NCBI GenBank assembly: GCA_025667525.1
Contig: JANFOE010000587.1
Coordinates: 248,001-312,000 of the forward strand
Direction: 5' to 3'
Length of the DNA stretch: 64,000 nt
Source of the DNA: Glebionis coronaria
Taxonomy: Eukaryota; Streptophyta; Magnoliopsida; Asterales; Asteraceae
In this document: positions 1 through 13,518 of the stretch, one piece after another
How positions within the stretch are numbered: position 1 is the stretch's first letter
Layout of the letters: each line of letters begins with the position of its first letter
Program-made: the position numbers and the translations under genes
Notes under the pieces: model-generated
The model's database searches: none
What the model was told of the DNA's origin: nothing
The model's input: only the letters and a program-made list of their open reading frames with translations

Positions 1-1982
1 GCTACATACGCCGTAATCAGTCATGAATACGCAATATCGATTAATACGCAAAACCCCATTAGGAAAAACCGTATAACCAAACACACTGTATTTTCCGATG
101 AATATGTTGTACTACCTCTGTCTCATATTAAGTGTTCACTATGAAATATTCAAAGTCTTTGTTACTAAACTTGGATCATAAATATTTGTATCTGCGTTAT
201 AAAATATTTGATGAAAGTCATATGAATATATTCGGTTTTAAAATATATTTTCATTGGTATAATTTTTATTAAGTATTATATAACACAAATAAAAATCTTT
301 ATAGCCAAAGTTAAAATAGTAAAGACTAAAGAAGGTGAATTTGGACACTTATTATTAGACAGAGGAAGTATCTCTCTATAGCCGATATTAGTCTCGAAAT
401 ACTCCGTAAAGTTTAATAAACTAATTAAATTAAATACTTTTAAAAAATGACAAAAAAATTCTAATATATACATATGGTGAATCTAATGTTACAAGAGTAT
501 TATTTATTTCATGAAAGATGGAAAATAGTAAAACCATTCTGGCCTCGGTTTACGAGTTTAATTCGAGCAGGTGAAACCCAACGGTTCAATCCAGGTTTTA
601 GATTTTCAAATACGCGCTCGGTGTTGAACTGGGCGGGTCCAACCGGGTTTCAAACCTTGTTGTTTAGTATTTAGTTAGTCTAGTGATGTTTTGCGTATTT
701 TTGGGCATTTAGAGAGTTTCGATGTAACGAGCTAACGATTAATAGAATGTCTCTATTTTTAAAATGTGACGTGACACTTTTAAGAATAATCCGATTATTT
801 ACTATAATATTTAATTTTTTATTCTCAATAAGAAGGACAAAACTGTAAAGAATCACTGAAAAGCATATTATATACTAGAAAAATTTGTAAACTTTATGAT
901 CACAAGTCCATATGTTGAATTCGTGAAAGCTGTTCATCAGAATGCATTTTTCAAATTCTTGCTCTATTTGCTATACTAGGATTTATGCCCGCGCTCCGCT
1001 GCGGCGAAGTGCAGTCGCTTTTTGGAACGTTTTCATAGGGCGTCGATCAACGTTTTTGTTGTTTATCATTATGTCGCAAAAGTGTGGCTATATATATGTT
1101 TTGCCAAAATGATAGTTTGCATAATAAGTGTTTTGTCAAAAAGATATACAGCAGTTGAGTAGCATTTGTTTGATTACACACATTAGAAACAATGGACTTT
1201 TAGGATAAAAAACTTATTTTTAGCTTCTTTTGAAATCAAAATTTGAAGATCACTCAAAAACTTTGATATGTCGCATTTACATCATAACAAATAAGAAAAT
1301 GTGATGCCAATAATAGGATCAACTCTGCTACTTACCGTTACATAAAATGGAATGGCTCACTTCAGCAATAAGATTAATAGTTGGGCAAGATCCTGGTCAT
1401 CTCCATCACATCTATTGATAGTATTGTGCAGTAGTTGGATATATTTTTCCCGTTAATATCATTGAGTAGGAGTGCTAACACATGGACGTTTTCGCTGGGA
1501 TGCGCCAACACCTTTATTAAATACGTTGAATCTCGTTAGATATATATATACAACCAACTATCAGTTCAATAGCTTTTAGTTGAGCTCCTAACTTTAAAAA
1601 AATGTCTCACTTCTTTTTGTACTAATAGTTAAACCATTAATCAAAGAAATGCTATAACGATTTTGATTGCACATAGAAAAGGGGTTCATTTGGTATAATC
1701 TATCACACATACTGATCCGAAATGAAAATGGATTGTTCAAAAGTATGTAAAACATCACTAAAGCATTTGTCAATTTTGATATAATTAAACAATCCTAACG
1801 AGATTTCTTAAACACTCTGAATATGTAACATGTACGACCCAATTTAAGTTGGACTACTTATTCAAATCATACACAATAGCTTAGAAATCTACATACCATT
1901 GTTTTTATTTTTTAACAGCTAGTTATACAGACCCTTATTAAAAGCAAGATGGTATAGAACAAAATCTTTAAAATTTGATTAC
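1..1982. other. AT-rich sequence without recognisable gene
   Basis: I see no coding region with family features here. Open frames are short and in AT-rich low-complexity context. One GC-rich patch at about 985-1030 (CGCGCTCCGCTGCGGCG) stands out from the AT-rich surroundings and may be a relic repeat end. Nothing else can be supported. Confidence 0.5.
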
Positions 1983-3132
1983 CTGTTCAAAGCGTAAGCT
2001 CGCTGAAACCCATTCATCCAGCAAAGCAGCGAGCTGATTGAATTTCAAACGTTCTTCTACATTTTCAATCCTTGCTATAGTAAACCTCAAAACTACAACA
2101 AAGCAACAAGCTGATCAAAGTTCCGGATAGGTTTTTCTTATATGAACTAAAATTGTGTTTAATGATCACTCACGTGTGTGATTTGGTCCAGGTGTTGTTT
2201 CCTCTAGCATGTGACTCACTTGGCGACGCCTTTTTCCTTCCTTTGTAAAAGATTTCGCAAAAACATATATGCAAGAAAAATATATTAGGGGTTAACAACC
2301 GGAGCCTTTTTTGGACTGCATGGATAAAGTTTTTGTACCAAAAGTTAACATCAGTAGGTATTACCTTTTTAAGCATACCATCTAGTCCTTTCATTTCATT
2401 CAACTTATTTGGTATAATAACCATTCGTCTGGCAGGTTCCAGTTGGAAACGATTAAACGTCATACTGTAGCAGCCAAATCACCACATCAACCACAAAATG
2501 TTTAAAAATAGACATTTTATTACAGATACAGATACCTACCATCAAGGCATTCTGTAACACCAACACGGTCAAATGCAGCTGCCATTTGCCAAAGGAAAGT
2601 TAGTTACTATTAGTTTGCCACCCTTTTAGTACATTGATATATTAACCACTATAAAGAAAATGCATCTGAAGCAAACCTTGATGATAAGAAACGTATGTGA
2701 AGTCTTGTATACCAGCACGTTGAACGCTTAACATAACCCGGATATCTACCATTACAACCTTCTCTCATACTGTATATTTTCAATTGTCAATTAGCAATTA
2801 TTAAATAGTATAATTCAAACTGCCACCTAGCCCAATAAGTCTAAAAAGAGTAAAAAAAAGCATTGCATGACATGATTTTCAAAACATTCTGATAGATTAA
2901 AAAAGAGCAGTTTGCTACCTAGCCTCTGTTAGAAGAAATCCGAACAAAGCACTACAGAAAAGGGGGTGTTTGTATTAGCTAAATATGTACGTAGTTACTA
3001 TAAACTGAACACCATCACAAACATGTTAAAGATACTCGTATGCTAATATCTTTTGACTTACTCGTAAAAACAAAGACATTCACGACCTTTAAAACTAAAC
3101 TCGCACATGATATAAACAATGAACGACGACAT
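1983..3132 (-). pseudogene. Candidate split minus-strand gene or gene relic, family unknown
   Basis: Several exon-like stretches lie on the minus strand, bounded by plausible splice signals. One starts at an ATG at 3132-3130 and ends at a strong donor (GA|GTAAGTC) at 3062. A second runs 2951-2919 between CTGTAG and GTAG. Another runs from about 2462 to about 2366, ending AAAAAG|GTAATA, and encodes a basic stretch containing FNRFQLEPARRMVIIPNK. A last one, about 2092-1983, ends GAACAG|GTAATC and encodes an amphipathic segment containing ENVEERLKFNQLAALLDEW. Upstream on the same strand (3240-3430) is CT-rich sequence like a plant 5' leader. The reading frame could not be carried through every junction, so this may be a decayed gene, and the exon set is incomplete. 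I recognise no family. Chance open segments are the main alternative. Confidence 0.25.
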
Positions 3133-4568
3133 TATGGTAGCGGGAAATTCTCTACAAGGGTGCCACCTCAGCAGCTAAACCAAGGGGACACCGCCCCTCC
3201 CTCTTTGCCACAAAAAAACTTCCTCGGCAAAGTCTGACGGAGGGTTTATAGGTAGAGAAACTGGGGTATCGAGTATTTTTCTTTATCCAATTGAAAAATG
3301 GGAAAATTTGGATGGCGAATAGAGAAAGTGTTGCAGAGGTTTTAGGTGTGGGGAAGGGAGGAGATGGAAAGGAGGATGATGATGACGTGGAGCTAATGTG
3401 GAAGTGAACGGAGAGAGAAAGAGGGACTGGGTGCTTTTTTAAATGTTAGAGATACCATTGTTAATATATTCAAGTGATTTAGTGGATTGGTTCATACTGT
3501 ATATTGCTCTATCTAGCAACATCTATAAATTATCTTTAGAAAACATGCAAGAAAATACTGTGGAATGGATTGTTCCATTTCTATGACGGTCTTCATATTG
3601 CAATGTCATTGATATAGAGAAAGTTCACCCACCCCCACCCAATGCAGATGCATACATCTATTAAGGCACATAAGTTTCACAATTTGTTTCACATAAGTAT
3701 GCATTTATTAGCTTTCAGCATAAAGAAGGATTGGCATATGCACATATCTTTTTCATTTGGGTTTTTATCTTGAGTTTTGCATACTACAGTCACATGCATG
3801 TACTCCAAAATTGACCGAGATGGCATTACGAAACATGTTGTTTTTTTATCGAGGCAATGCTCTATGGAATTTGAGATGAATAAGACTCTGACTTAGGCAT
3901 TATATAAAGTAGGTTAGGGAATGATCAATGGAGGCATGATGTGCATCGTTGTTCACAAAGTCAATGACCAAGAGCAGGGGGAAACGAAAGTGGTAACCTT
4001 TGTTACTTCTGTAACATAATATACTAATATGGATAAGTAGAATCACATTGACATCGACACATCCTTCACATTATTATTTAATTAATGAAAGTTACAATTG
4101 CAAACCTTGAGAAGATGCAAAGATATACATACATTAGTTGTCCTCATCCTATCAGCAAACTTTCAATTGAACTGGGAAACTTCAGTTTCAGAAACAGTTA
4201 TTGAGCTTGGAACGTATGTGAGAACCTTGAGGGGACTGGCTCGACACATGAAGCAAGTGCTGCTGCGAGAATATCCACTCTACCGATTCGTTCATTTTCT
4301 TGAAAATACAAATTCATATCAGTATTTGACTCAACACCAACGCTAAAGATATAATGGGTCGAAAAATGACCATAATCATATATTAAGAGATCTAAAAAAA
4401 TTACCAATCTAAAATATCAGTAGATAAGTGAAGAAAAATGATTATCAGGTATTGACGGATATTTTTTTATAAATTTATTACCGTGTTCGGAACGTATCAA
4501 CAAAATACTTTTCGTAAATCTTCACCCAAACACTGAAAATATGCAATAAAATCAGATATAAAATGTAA
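3133..4568. other. Noncoding spacer, possible leader or promoter of the minus-strand candidate
   Basis: The part nearest 3133-3430 is purine-rich on plus, that is CT-rich on minus, as expected of a plant 5' untranslated leader for the candidate gene to its left. From about 3430 to 4568 the sequence is AT-rich, and the open frames there show no family resemblance. No repeats of note. Confidence 0.3.
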
Positions 4569-4640
4569 AGGGACGTTTGGCTGATGTTTAAACAGTAGAA
4601 GGGTATTTGGTTCCTAGTTTAACAACATCCAAACACTCCT
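4569..4640. repeat. Small fold-back sequence (MITE relic?)
   Basis: The left end reads AGGGACGTTTGGCTGATGTT and the reverse complement of the right end reads AGGAGTGTTTGGATGTTGTT, giving imperfect inverted arms of about 23 bp around a short centre. A perfect 8-bp hairpin (CACTCCTG / CAGGAGTG) overlaps the right edge at 4634-4655. It resembles a very short hAT-like or foldback MITE. I could not define a clear target duplication. Confidence 0.35.
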
Positions 4641-6139
4641 GTTACAGCAGGAGTGTTCCACAGCCTCAACAAAATTGACATGTGAACGTGTTCAATCTCT
4701 CGCTCTCACCATGGCTGCAAACCCATAAAGGGTACCCTGCCAAGCGTCTTGTAATCCAAATTTTACTCGAACCCGGTTTAGGAGTATGGAAGCGGTACTT
4801 AAAACCCACCATGGCTGCAGCCACATGGGTGCCCCGCCAAGAAACGGGGGTAAATTGTGCTTACCAAAGCGACCCACCGACACAGTTTAAAGCATCGCAC
4901 ACCGATCAAGTTTGCCACACACCATGGACGATGGTAGCAAAGTAATTGGTGGCATCGAAATGCGCTTTCACGAAAAAATTACTACTACAAAAGAACATAA
5001 CTTATGTTCATAACCATCATACACTCTTTACTACATAAAGTCTAGATCTTTAAAAAGTCTTTTTGCGAAAATGTTGAAAACCCAACTCAATTATGATCTA
5101 AAAAAACTAAAAGATGGATTTTTTTTACTTAAACTGAAAAACAAAAAGGTCCCAAAACACAAAAATCAAAGGCTCATACTTACAAATTAAAACTCGAATC
5201 ATGCAATTAAGGTTGGTACTCAGTCAGTCAGTTGTGTGACTTAATAATTCTATTTCTCAAACCTGTATAACATTTAACCAGCTCTAAACCTAAAATTGCA
5301 CCGTTACCTATCTAAAAATAAGTCTCCTGAAAGCCCGCTAACCGACGGTGACAGATGGGTCGGGTAATGAAATGGAGCAGATCAATAGGAAAAATGACGA
5401 GGTAAACCATACCATTAGAGGCTCGGATATGGAGGTATGGAAGGCGTACCAAGAAACCCGTCATGGCTGTGACCAACTGATCGCCCCGCCAAGATACGGG
5501 CCCTGCCAAACGACCTTTGCCAAAACATTCCATACGCAAACATTTCATCATCGCCAATATAATCGCGCGTCCCAAGCTAGTCTTTTTATTTTCAATTCAG
5601 ACCATGGGAACTTCCAAATCCAAAGGTAACGGCCTACAAAAGAGAAGCATGCATTATAATCAACACAATATTGGATAAGGCATGTCACTATCGTCCCCCT
5701 GCATAAACAACGACAAGAAAAGACATGATCGAGACGTTTTCTGCTCGTGTTTTTATAAGGCGTATTGTTTTTCGCAATTCTAACCAAACATAGCAAACAC
5801 TCGTCGCCTGCCATGGCTCAGACTATATGATATCGTGGTCGGGATCATGGAGGTTGCTGAATCGAGTAGGTCTCGCATTCTGCCATCCTTCCACTTCCCA
5901 CAACAACACAGCAGACTTAAATGATCATCACGGCCATTCCAAATAAAACCACACCGACTCATCGAGTGAGTAATTCGTGATATCAGTTTCTGTTTTCAAT
6001 TTGCAACCATGAAATTATCACCAAAGGTAACTCCTAAAAAGATAATTAAAAAGACCCTTGTTATTTGGCTAGGCCTAACTAAATCTAAAAAACAGCAAAA
6101 ATAGGGTTTGCTACCTTTTAATTCATCTGGAACGCATAC
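4641..6139. other. Unassigned sequence with two diverged similar segments
   Basis: Segments at about 4780-4850 and 5420-5510 share an order of words: an ATGGAAG-like stretch, a CATGGCTG word, then CCCCGCCAAGA followed by ACGGG. Further CATGG-containing words recur near 4707 and 5812. This suggests an old, diverged internal duplication. Open frames across it do not resemble a known family. Confidence 0.25.
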
Positions 6140-9055
6140 CGATATGAGTGAAATCTCAAATCAATTATATCATATTTAACCCTAAAACACAAAGAAAAAT
6201 ACCAGATTTTAATGTGTAAAAGCAATATTATGGGTATTCGTTGTTGTTTGTGATTGTGTAGGTAAAAAGATACAAATTTGATGCAAACACGGATTCCAAG
6301 GCATTTATGATGATGAAAAGGCAAAAGAAGGACAAAGAGGACAAGTCAACACAAGTAAAAGGACCTTTCTTGACAAGCTATAAAAGTTGAGGGACTAAAA
6401 GTGTCAAGATGGAAAAGTTAAGAACATAGTCAAATCTGGTCAAAGTTAAAGTCAACAAGTCAAAGGGTCAACTATGGTCAAGTACAAAGTTAAAGGGCCA
6501 AGAATGGCAAGTTTTTGAAGTCTAGAACTCAAGATATAAAGCTGATAACCAAAGGGACCAATTTGCCAAATTTGGAAAGAATAACAGACTTGATCCGTGT
6601 GATAGCTCAAAGAACCAATCACAAGCTAGCAAAAGTGATACATGGATCATTGACTGGAGCATTTAATGAAGGAAGAGAGTGAGCATCCGTATCATAACAG
6701 TGTCCACCACTAACTCTTTTAAACCAATGGCGAGCCAGGAACACTTATACTCCACTGTTACTATGGATATCGATCCGTGTCACAATTATTGAGCCTATCA
6801 TAACAAGCCACATGGATCTTTCAAGCCCAGATCGTGGAGCAAGATTTAGACACTTTCATAGAAAACGTTCAACATGAAAAATGATCCAAATGGAGAGACG
6901 TACACAAACCCAATATCCAATTAACAAATCATTAAGAGGATTTAAAACCCCCAATTCATGAAAAACATGGATCATACCATTTCTAGAATTAGGATACGTG
7001 GCGTTTTGTTAGTGGATGCAACACGTCATCAAACCTCACCAGCACTTATTTTCACTCTATAAATACCCCATTGTACCTTTCATCTGTAACAGTTAGCTAG
7101 TGTGTGAAAAAAACACACATTTACCCTTTCTCTCTCAAATATGTTTTCACTTAGTAGTTTTAACTTCTCAAAGTGTCTGACAAACACTTTGAGAAAGTTA
7201 GTTAGTTAGTTAAAGCTGTTGTAACAAATTACCCCATTAATGAAACTTCATTTTCCCTAAATTCACTTCTTAATCTCATTTCACTTGCAAATTCATATTG
7301 TCCTACTGTTACTATCTTGATTCTGTTGTTCTCATTTGAACAATGGAGTTTGTGTGATTGATTTGGAAGCTATTCAAGATTTCAGAAAGCATTAGTTCAA
7401 GCCTTAGCACAAAAATAGCCAAAAGATCAAGCAGTTGCAGTTTGTTCCATTTATGATGATGATGATGGTTGATTTTGGTTGTAGCTGTGTATAGTAGCTG
7501 AATTTGGTGTTGATAGGTGTAAAAGTGAGCTCAGCGCTCCACTTCTTCATCAAAGGAGCCTTCAAGTCTATTTCTAAGTTCTCTTTACAAAATTCCTCTA
7601 AAAATCAAGATTGCATGCTACTTTTAATGTCTTAGTGTAAAACTTCTTGAAATTGCCTGCTATTTGTTCATTTTGAGTTCTTTGTTATGTTTTAAGTGCT
7701 TATCAGATTAATCAGTTTGATTTGAGTAGTCTTAATAGCTTAATTTTTGCTTATATCAGTTAACTAGTGTTTGGTTGTGATCTTAATTCTTGAAACAGTC
7801 ATTGAAAGTTGTTGTTTAGTGTTTGTTTACACTCAAATACTGATAACTAGTGAAAGTGCAAGTTTTGGTAGTCATTCTCCAAGTTAAACAGGCAATTAGT
7901 CTTTCAAAAGTATTGGGTCAGTTTTATCACCAAGAACATGCCTTTTTCAATCTGTCCTCAAATATTCATTCTTTGGATTTAGTGAGTTCTTTATAGTCCT
8001 GAGTGTAGCTTAACATATCAGCTTTCTAGGAATATAGGGTATAGCACACAGTTCTCCATATTAAGCAAGAAATAAGCCTTAGAATAAGCACCAAAACCAA
8101 GTCAATTTTCTGTGATAAGTGCTTAACTGTTTTTCAATATCTGCTTATTCCTTTCATAAACATGCCAATTTTCTTTCACAAATCAACATAATAAGCTGAG
8201 AAAATAAGTTTGGACCAAAGTCAAACTTGGTCGAACTTGGTCAACGTTTGGTCAAAATAAGCCCAATATAGCTTATTTGATTTTCTGGCTTATTCGTAGG
8301 TACTTTTTGGAATTTTCTTGGATAGGTGTTCATCATTTGGCATTTAGATCATATTCTGAGAAATTCAGCTCTAGTGCTTATCCCAATAAGTTGTATCAAT
8401 AAAAGTGGCTTATTCTAGTTTTGCTTATTGAGCTTATAGGCCATTTTAGCTAAATTCCTTTGAACTGACTAGGTAAAATTGAATTAGAAATCTTTTGAAA
8501 CTAATCTCAGCTTAATTGGTGGCTTATAACTCTTGTTCTAGCTTATTGAATCATTAGTGCTCGTTTTTGCTTAAACACTTGTTAAAATTGCATATTAGTC
8601 CCTGGAAGTTAGGATTTGTTCTAAGTTGTTAAAAATAGTTAAAAACTTGCTAGGTTTTGCTATTAGGTCCCTGGATTAGTTAAGTAGTTGCAAATTCAGT
8701 TTGGTAGTTTGATATTTTGTTACAAATTTGTTAATAGTTTGTTATATTTTCATTTCAAGTCCTTTCACTTTCTGAATTTACATTTTTAGTCCCTTTACTT
8801 TTATAAACTTTACATTTTTAGCAATTTTACATATTGTGCATTACTTACTTGTACTTTTAGCAGTATGTGCACTTTGTTTTTAGCTTAGTATGGATACGTA
8901 GAGATCATATTTTTACATTTTTATGTGCTTTGTGACAATTAGACCTAGATTATCAAAATTCTATAAATCTAACACCAAAATCAATTAGTTAATCTGATTT
9001 CTATTGATTGATCAATTCGTATTGAGTCGAGAAAAACGAACGAAAAATTGAAATA
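6140..9055 (+). repeat. 5' LTR of the Athila-like element
   Basis: It matches the 3' LTR from 6140 to about 8566 with scattered substitutions. The start is set by comparison with the 3' copy, which begins TGATATGAG and contains the inverted partner CTCATATCA a few bases later; the 5' copy has C for the first T. The end is uncertain, between about 9014 and 9060, because the 3' copy lacks this part. It contains a 5' leader-like TATA segment near 7060 (CTCTATAAATACCCC). Confidence 0.8.
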
Positions 9056-9819
9056 TTAAATAGCGTCGCTGCCAGTTCATTACGTAGAGATTGACGATTG
9101 ATTGACGGTTACATATTGGATTTTGGGATCCGTTCACTTGTGAACGTTCCTTTTACGTATCATAAATCAAAAATATAAAAAATCAAAAAGATAAAAATAT
9201 AAAAAATAAAAAACCACAAAAATCAATTCTTTCCTAAGAATTGAACCAAAAAATAAAAAATCAAAAAGTAACTTTTTTCCTAAAAGATTACACCAAAAAT
9301 ATATTGTATATATTGGTTTCACTCGTTTTTACGTACATTTTATATTTTCATAAAAATCAAATAAATACAAAAATATTTTTGATATATTATTATATGTAAA
9401 TACATATACGTAGATACGAACAACCAAGTTACCTACTTCCATAAGTATTGTCATGGAAATACACCGTACTTCGGGGTGTTCCGGTCCCATTTACGTGTAT
9501 CAATCAAAGTAAATTAAAGGCAAAAATAGATAAATACTTTCAATAAGCAAGAATTCAAAGAATACGAACTATTAAGTGAATAGAAAGGCGGCTTTGCTAT
9601 AAAATGCAAGCCTAAGGGAAATAGGTACTTAAGAGCTCAGCGCCACCTCATTCCCCCCGTTCACTAGTAAGTATTATAAGAAGGAAGGCTTGTTGGGGGT
9701 TTTGCCGCCCAATTAGTACTACATATATATTATACTTTTTTGTGGTTTTCACTATTGATTCTCGGAAAAGATAATCTATTCTTTTCCAAAGTCGACCAAG
9801 AGCTCCTCTCTCATTCCTC
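9056..9819 (+). other. Primer-site region and untranslated leader of the Athila-like element
   Basis: TAGCGTCGCTGCCAG at about 9061 resembles a decayed form of the tRNA-Asp primer site often seen in Athila/Tat elements. It is followed by an A-rich run (9165-9360) and then by untranslated leader up to gag. No gene is visible in it. Confidence 0.45.
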
Positions 9820-10857
9820 GTGTTGAGTTGCATGCGCACTCGAGCCCGTACACATATACCTATTGGTGTACAACCCCTTCCTCCCCAAAGGAAGAAAAAG
9901 AACAAGAACAACACCGTCCATCAAGCCGATCACGAGCATCGTGCTTTCGACAACTTACAAAGAACTATGGACAATAGACCATTGATTGAGATTCTCCAAT
10001 CCAATGTGGATGGGAATGCAGATGCCATAGTCATTCCCGTGATAGCCGCTAATAATTTTGAGCTTAATACATGCATGATTACTATGGCTTCTTCTATCCC
10101 CTTCCTAGGGAGACCTATGGATGACCCTCGTGACCATATCAAGAGATTCATGTCCCTTTGTAATACCATTAAGTATAATGGGGTACCTCACGAGGCGGTT
10201 AAGTTGATCTTATTCCCGTTCTCTTTGGAGGGAAATGCTAGGAATTGGCTAGGTAAGCAACCTTCTAGTAGCATTTTCACTTGGGATGATTTGAAGAAGA
10301 AATTTGTGAATAAGTTCTTTCCTCCTTCACGAACCATGCCTTGAGAAACCAAATAATAGGTTTTCAACAAAAGAAAGACCAAAACTTTAGTGAAGCTTGG
10401 GAAGAGTTCAAAGAGTTGTTGAGAAAGTTCCCAAACCATGGTTTTAACCTAGTTCACCAAATTAACACCTTCTACAATGGTATCTCACCATCAAGATTCC
10501 CTTAACTCGGCCACGGGTGGGAACATTCTTTCAAAATCCACACAAGATGCATGGGATATCATTGAAACAAAATCCATGGTTCAAAGTAATAGGGAAAGAG
10601 ATGAGGTGGTACATGTTGTTCAAGAGAGTGCTTCTAAACCAGATGATAGTCAAATCCTTTCACAACTCCAACAACTTAACAAGAATCAAGAGATGTTTCA
10701 AGAGTTCATGAAGGTTTCTTTGAACAATTCTTCTACTAACAATGTCAATGCCATCACCCTATCTTGTGAGACATGTGGAGGTCCTCACTCCTACTTGCAA
10801 TGTGATAAAGTTCAAAAATTTCAAGGAGAATGCTATGCTTATCATGATGAGGGATGA
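9820..10857 (+). pseudogene. gag: Athila-like gag, frameshifted
   Basis: Gag is the capsid polyprotein that packages the element's RNA. The first open part (9820-10344) contains the retrotransposon gag core, with words such as PRDHIKRFMSLCNTIKYNGV and NWLGKQ...FTWDDLKKKFVNKFFPP. An ATG at 9820 opens the frame, but the conserved part starts near the ATG at 9967. A TGA at 10342 ends this frame. Homologous coding continues in another frame (FSEAWEEFKELLRKFPNHGF) and again from about 10498 to 10857, which ends with a zinc-finger-like CETCGGPHSYLQC. At least two frame changes are needed to read it through, so it is a relic. The neighbour downstream is the gag tail and protease region. Confidence 0.8.
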
Positions 10858-12402
10858 GAGCACTTTAAACCCAACATCAATCCTAATCACCTCTCTTACA
10901 AGTCCAACAATTACCTTGCTCCACCCGGTTTCCCTCCCTATCAACCCACCCAAAACCAAACAAACACTCCACAATTTCTCAATAGAAACCAAGGGCCAAG
11001 AGGAAATTATCAAGGGAACAATAACAATAGAGGGCCTAATAACTTTCATAATCAAGAACTTTCATGCAAATAATCAATGGTTTCACCAACCACCTCTACC
11101 TTTCCACAACCAATGATATAATCAAGGGCATGGGCCAAATGAAACCTTTGAGCTACTTCAAAAGATGAATCAAGAGACCGAAAGAATGATCCGTGAGAGT
11201 GAAAAGAGGACTCAAGATCAATTGAGGGCTATGTATGAGGAAACAAACAAGAAATTTATGTTGCTCCTGAATCAAATACCACAAGGTGCTTTACCCTCCA
11301 ACACTCAAACCAATCCTAGGGCAAATGTAAATGCAATCACTACAAGGAGTGGGAAAACAACCATTGACCCTTCAATACCTCCTACACATCCTTTGGTGAC
11401 TCCTACTATGGTTCCTCCTTGTGAAAATCCTACACCTTCAAAGCCTACACCTTCCAATCCTACACCTACTAATCCTTCACCTTCCACACCTATCATTGGA
11501 GAAACCAACAAAGAGAGTCCTTCAACAACTACCACTCAACCTTCACCAAAACCAAATCTACCATATCATTCTAGATTGAGAAAGGATAAGCTTACGAACA
11601 AGGATGACATTCAAGTGTCCAACTTTTTGAGGATGTTTAAGCAATTGAATATCAACATATCCTTTGCGGAGGCTTTAGCTTACATGCCTAAGTTTGCCAA
11701 AATGTTTAAAAACCTTCTCTTCAATAAAGAAAAGTTGATTGATATGCCTAACACTTCATTGAACGAAAATTGTTTCGCAGTTTTATTGAAGACTTTACCA
11801 ACTAAACTTGGTGATCCGGACCGGTTTTTGATTCCTTGTAATTTGTCGGGGGTTGAGAATTGCATGGCACTTGCGGATCTTGGTGCAAGCATAAATTTGA
11901 TGCCTTTGTCGGTTTAGAAACAACTCTATCTTCCCGAGCTCACACCTACTAGGATGACACTTGAGTTAGCAAATCGTTCAATAGCTTATCCGGTGGGATT
12001 GTGGAAGATGTTTTTGTAGGAGTTGATAAGTTCACATTCCCCGCGGATTTTGTAGTTGTTGACTATGACATGGACCCTAAAGTTCCTCTCATTGTAGGAA
12101 TGCCTTTCTTAAGGACGGGTCGCACTCTTATTGATGTGGCGGAAGGAGAACTAATTATGAGGGTAGAGAATGAGAAAGTAGTGTTTAAGTTGGGGAAAGT
12201 AACTAAGAAATCTCAAAGTTGTGAAACCGTTAACATTGTGGATGTTCTTGATGAGGTTTGTAATGAACACTTTCATGAAGCTTGCAAGAGTAATAATGAG
12301 GACATTCCATACGTTGAGACCATAGCCTCAATTGCTCCCTCTTTAACACCATTTGGAGAGAGTGATTTCCTCTTAGAGGAATTTGAGTCTAAGTTTCTTT
12401 GA
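10858..12402 (+). pseudogene. Gag C-terminal linker and aspartic protease relic
   Basis: The open frame 11165-11917 has a coiled, charged start (repeated E/R/K after an initial MNQETERM), then a VNAITTRSGK segment and a Pro/Thr-rich linker at roughly residues 75-135 made by repeated CCTACACCTTC units. It ends with the protease active-site region ALADLGASINLMPLS. DLG replaces the usual D-T/S-G, as is common in Athila-type elements. A TAG at 11915 interrupts it. The C-terminal half of the protease resumes at 12001-12402 (VVDYDMDPKVPLIVGMPFL, then GRTLIDV), in another frame. The enzyme would cleave the Gag-Pol polyprotein, but it cannot be made intact here. Confidence 0.75.
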
Positions 12403-12633
12403 AATGAAGATTCTCCCATAAATTAGGAAGAAGATATTCTTACTATCCAAAAGTTACTCAATGAGGATCCTATTCCTTCACCTACTCCACAAGAGGTTAC
12501 TAATGATTATCCCACATTAGTTCAACCCTCTATTGAGAGTCCACCTTCCCTAGAGCTTAAGGATCTTCCATCAAACCTTGAGTATGCTTTCTTAGAGGGA
12601 GAGGACAAATTACCCGTTATCATAGCCAAAGAC

Positions 12634-13518
12634 TTGAAAGATGATGAGAAGGAAAAGCTTATAGAAGTTCTTAAGAAACACAAAAAGGCTATAACTTGGA
12701 AAATATCCGACATAAGGGTAATTGATCCCAAGTTTTGTACTCACAAAATCCTTATGGAGGATGATTACAAACCCGCCATCCAAAACCAAAGAAGAGTTAA
12801 CCCAAAAATCCATGAAGTCATCAAAAAGGAAGTTATCAAACTCCTTGATGTGGGAATGATTTACCCAATTTCTGACTCACCATGGGTTAACCCGGTGCAT
12901 CGTGTGCCTAAAAAGGGTTGGATCACCATTGTGCCTAATGAAAACAATGAGTTGATTCCCACTAGACTTGTCACGGGTTGGAGAGTTTGTATTGATTATA
13001 GGAAGCTTAATGATGCTACTAGGAAAGACCATTTCCCATTACCTTTCATGGACCAAATGCTTGAAAGCTTAGCGAGAAATGAATACTATTACTTTCTAGA
13101 TGGATTTTCGGGTTATTTCCAAATACCCATTGATCCAAAGGATCAAGAAAAGACCACATTCACTTGTCCCTATGGCACATTTGCTTATAAGAGAATGCCT
13201 TTTGGCTTGTGCAATACCCCGGGGACATTTCAAAGGTGTATGATGGCAATTTTTCATGACATGATAGAGCACACAATGGAAGTGTTTATGGATGATTTCT
13301 TGGTTTTTGGAGATTCGTTCACTTCTTGTCTCTCCCATTTAAAACGTATGCTAAAAAGGTGTGAAGAAACATGTCTTGTTCTAAATTGGGAGAAGTGCCA
13401 TTTCATGGTAAAAGAAGGGATAGTTTTGGGGCATAAGATATCCAACAAAGGTTTAGAAGTGGATCATGATCAGATAGATGTTATTGCCAAACTTCCCCCA
13501 CTCACCACGGTGAAATAA
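12634..13518 (+). pseudogene. Athila-like reverse transcriptase
   Basis: RNA-dependent DNA polymerase domain of Ty3/gypsy type. Visible motifs in order are the N-terminal HKKAITWKISDIRVIDP, then WVNPVHRVPKKGW, then WRVCIDYRKLNDATRKDHFPLPF, FLDGFSGYFQIPI, YGTFAYKRMPFGLCNTP, the catalytic FMDD at 13285-13296, and LGHKIS near the end. The domain is nearly full length in a single frame, and FMDD is an accepted variant of YxDD in this lineage. A TAA at 13516 stops the frame just before the connection domain, which continues in the same frame (SFLGHAGFYRRFI). Flanking relics make the polyprotein non-functional, although this segment is the best preserved. Confidence 0.9.

Noticed and set aside
9820..9966. 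Extended N-terminus of the Athila-like gag from the ATG at 9820
   Set aside because: The Arg/Pro/Lys-rich start is not like the gag core; the ATG at 9967 is as likely to be the real start, so the extension is not claimed as protein.
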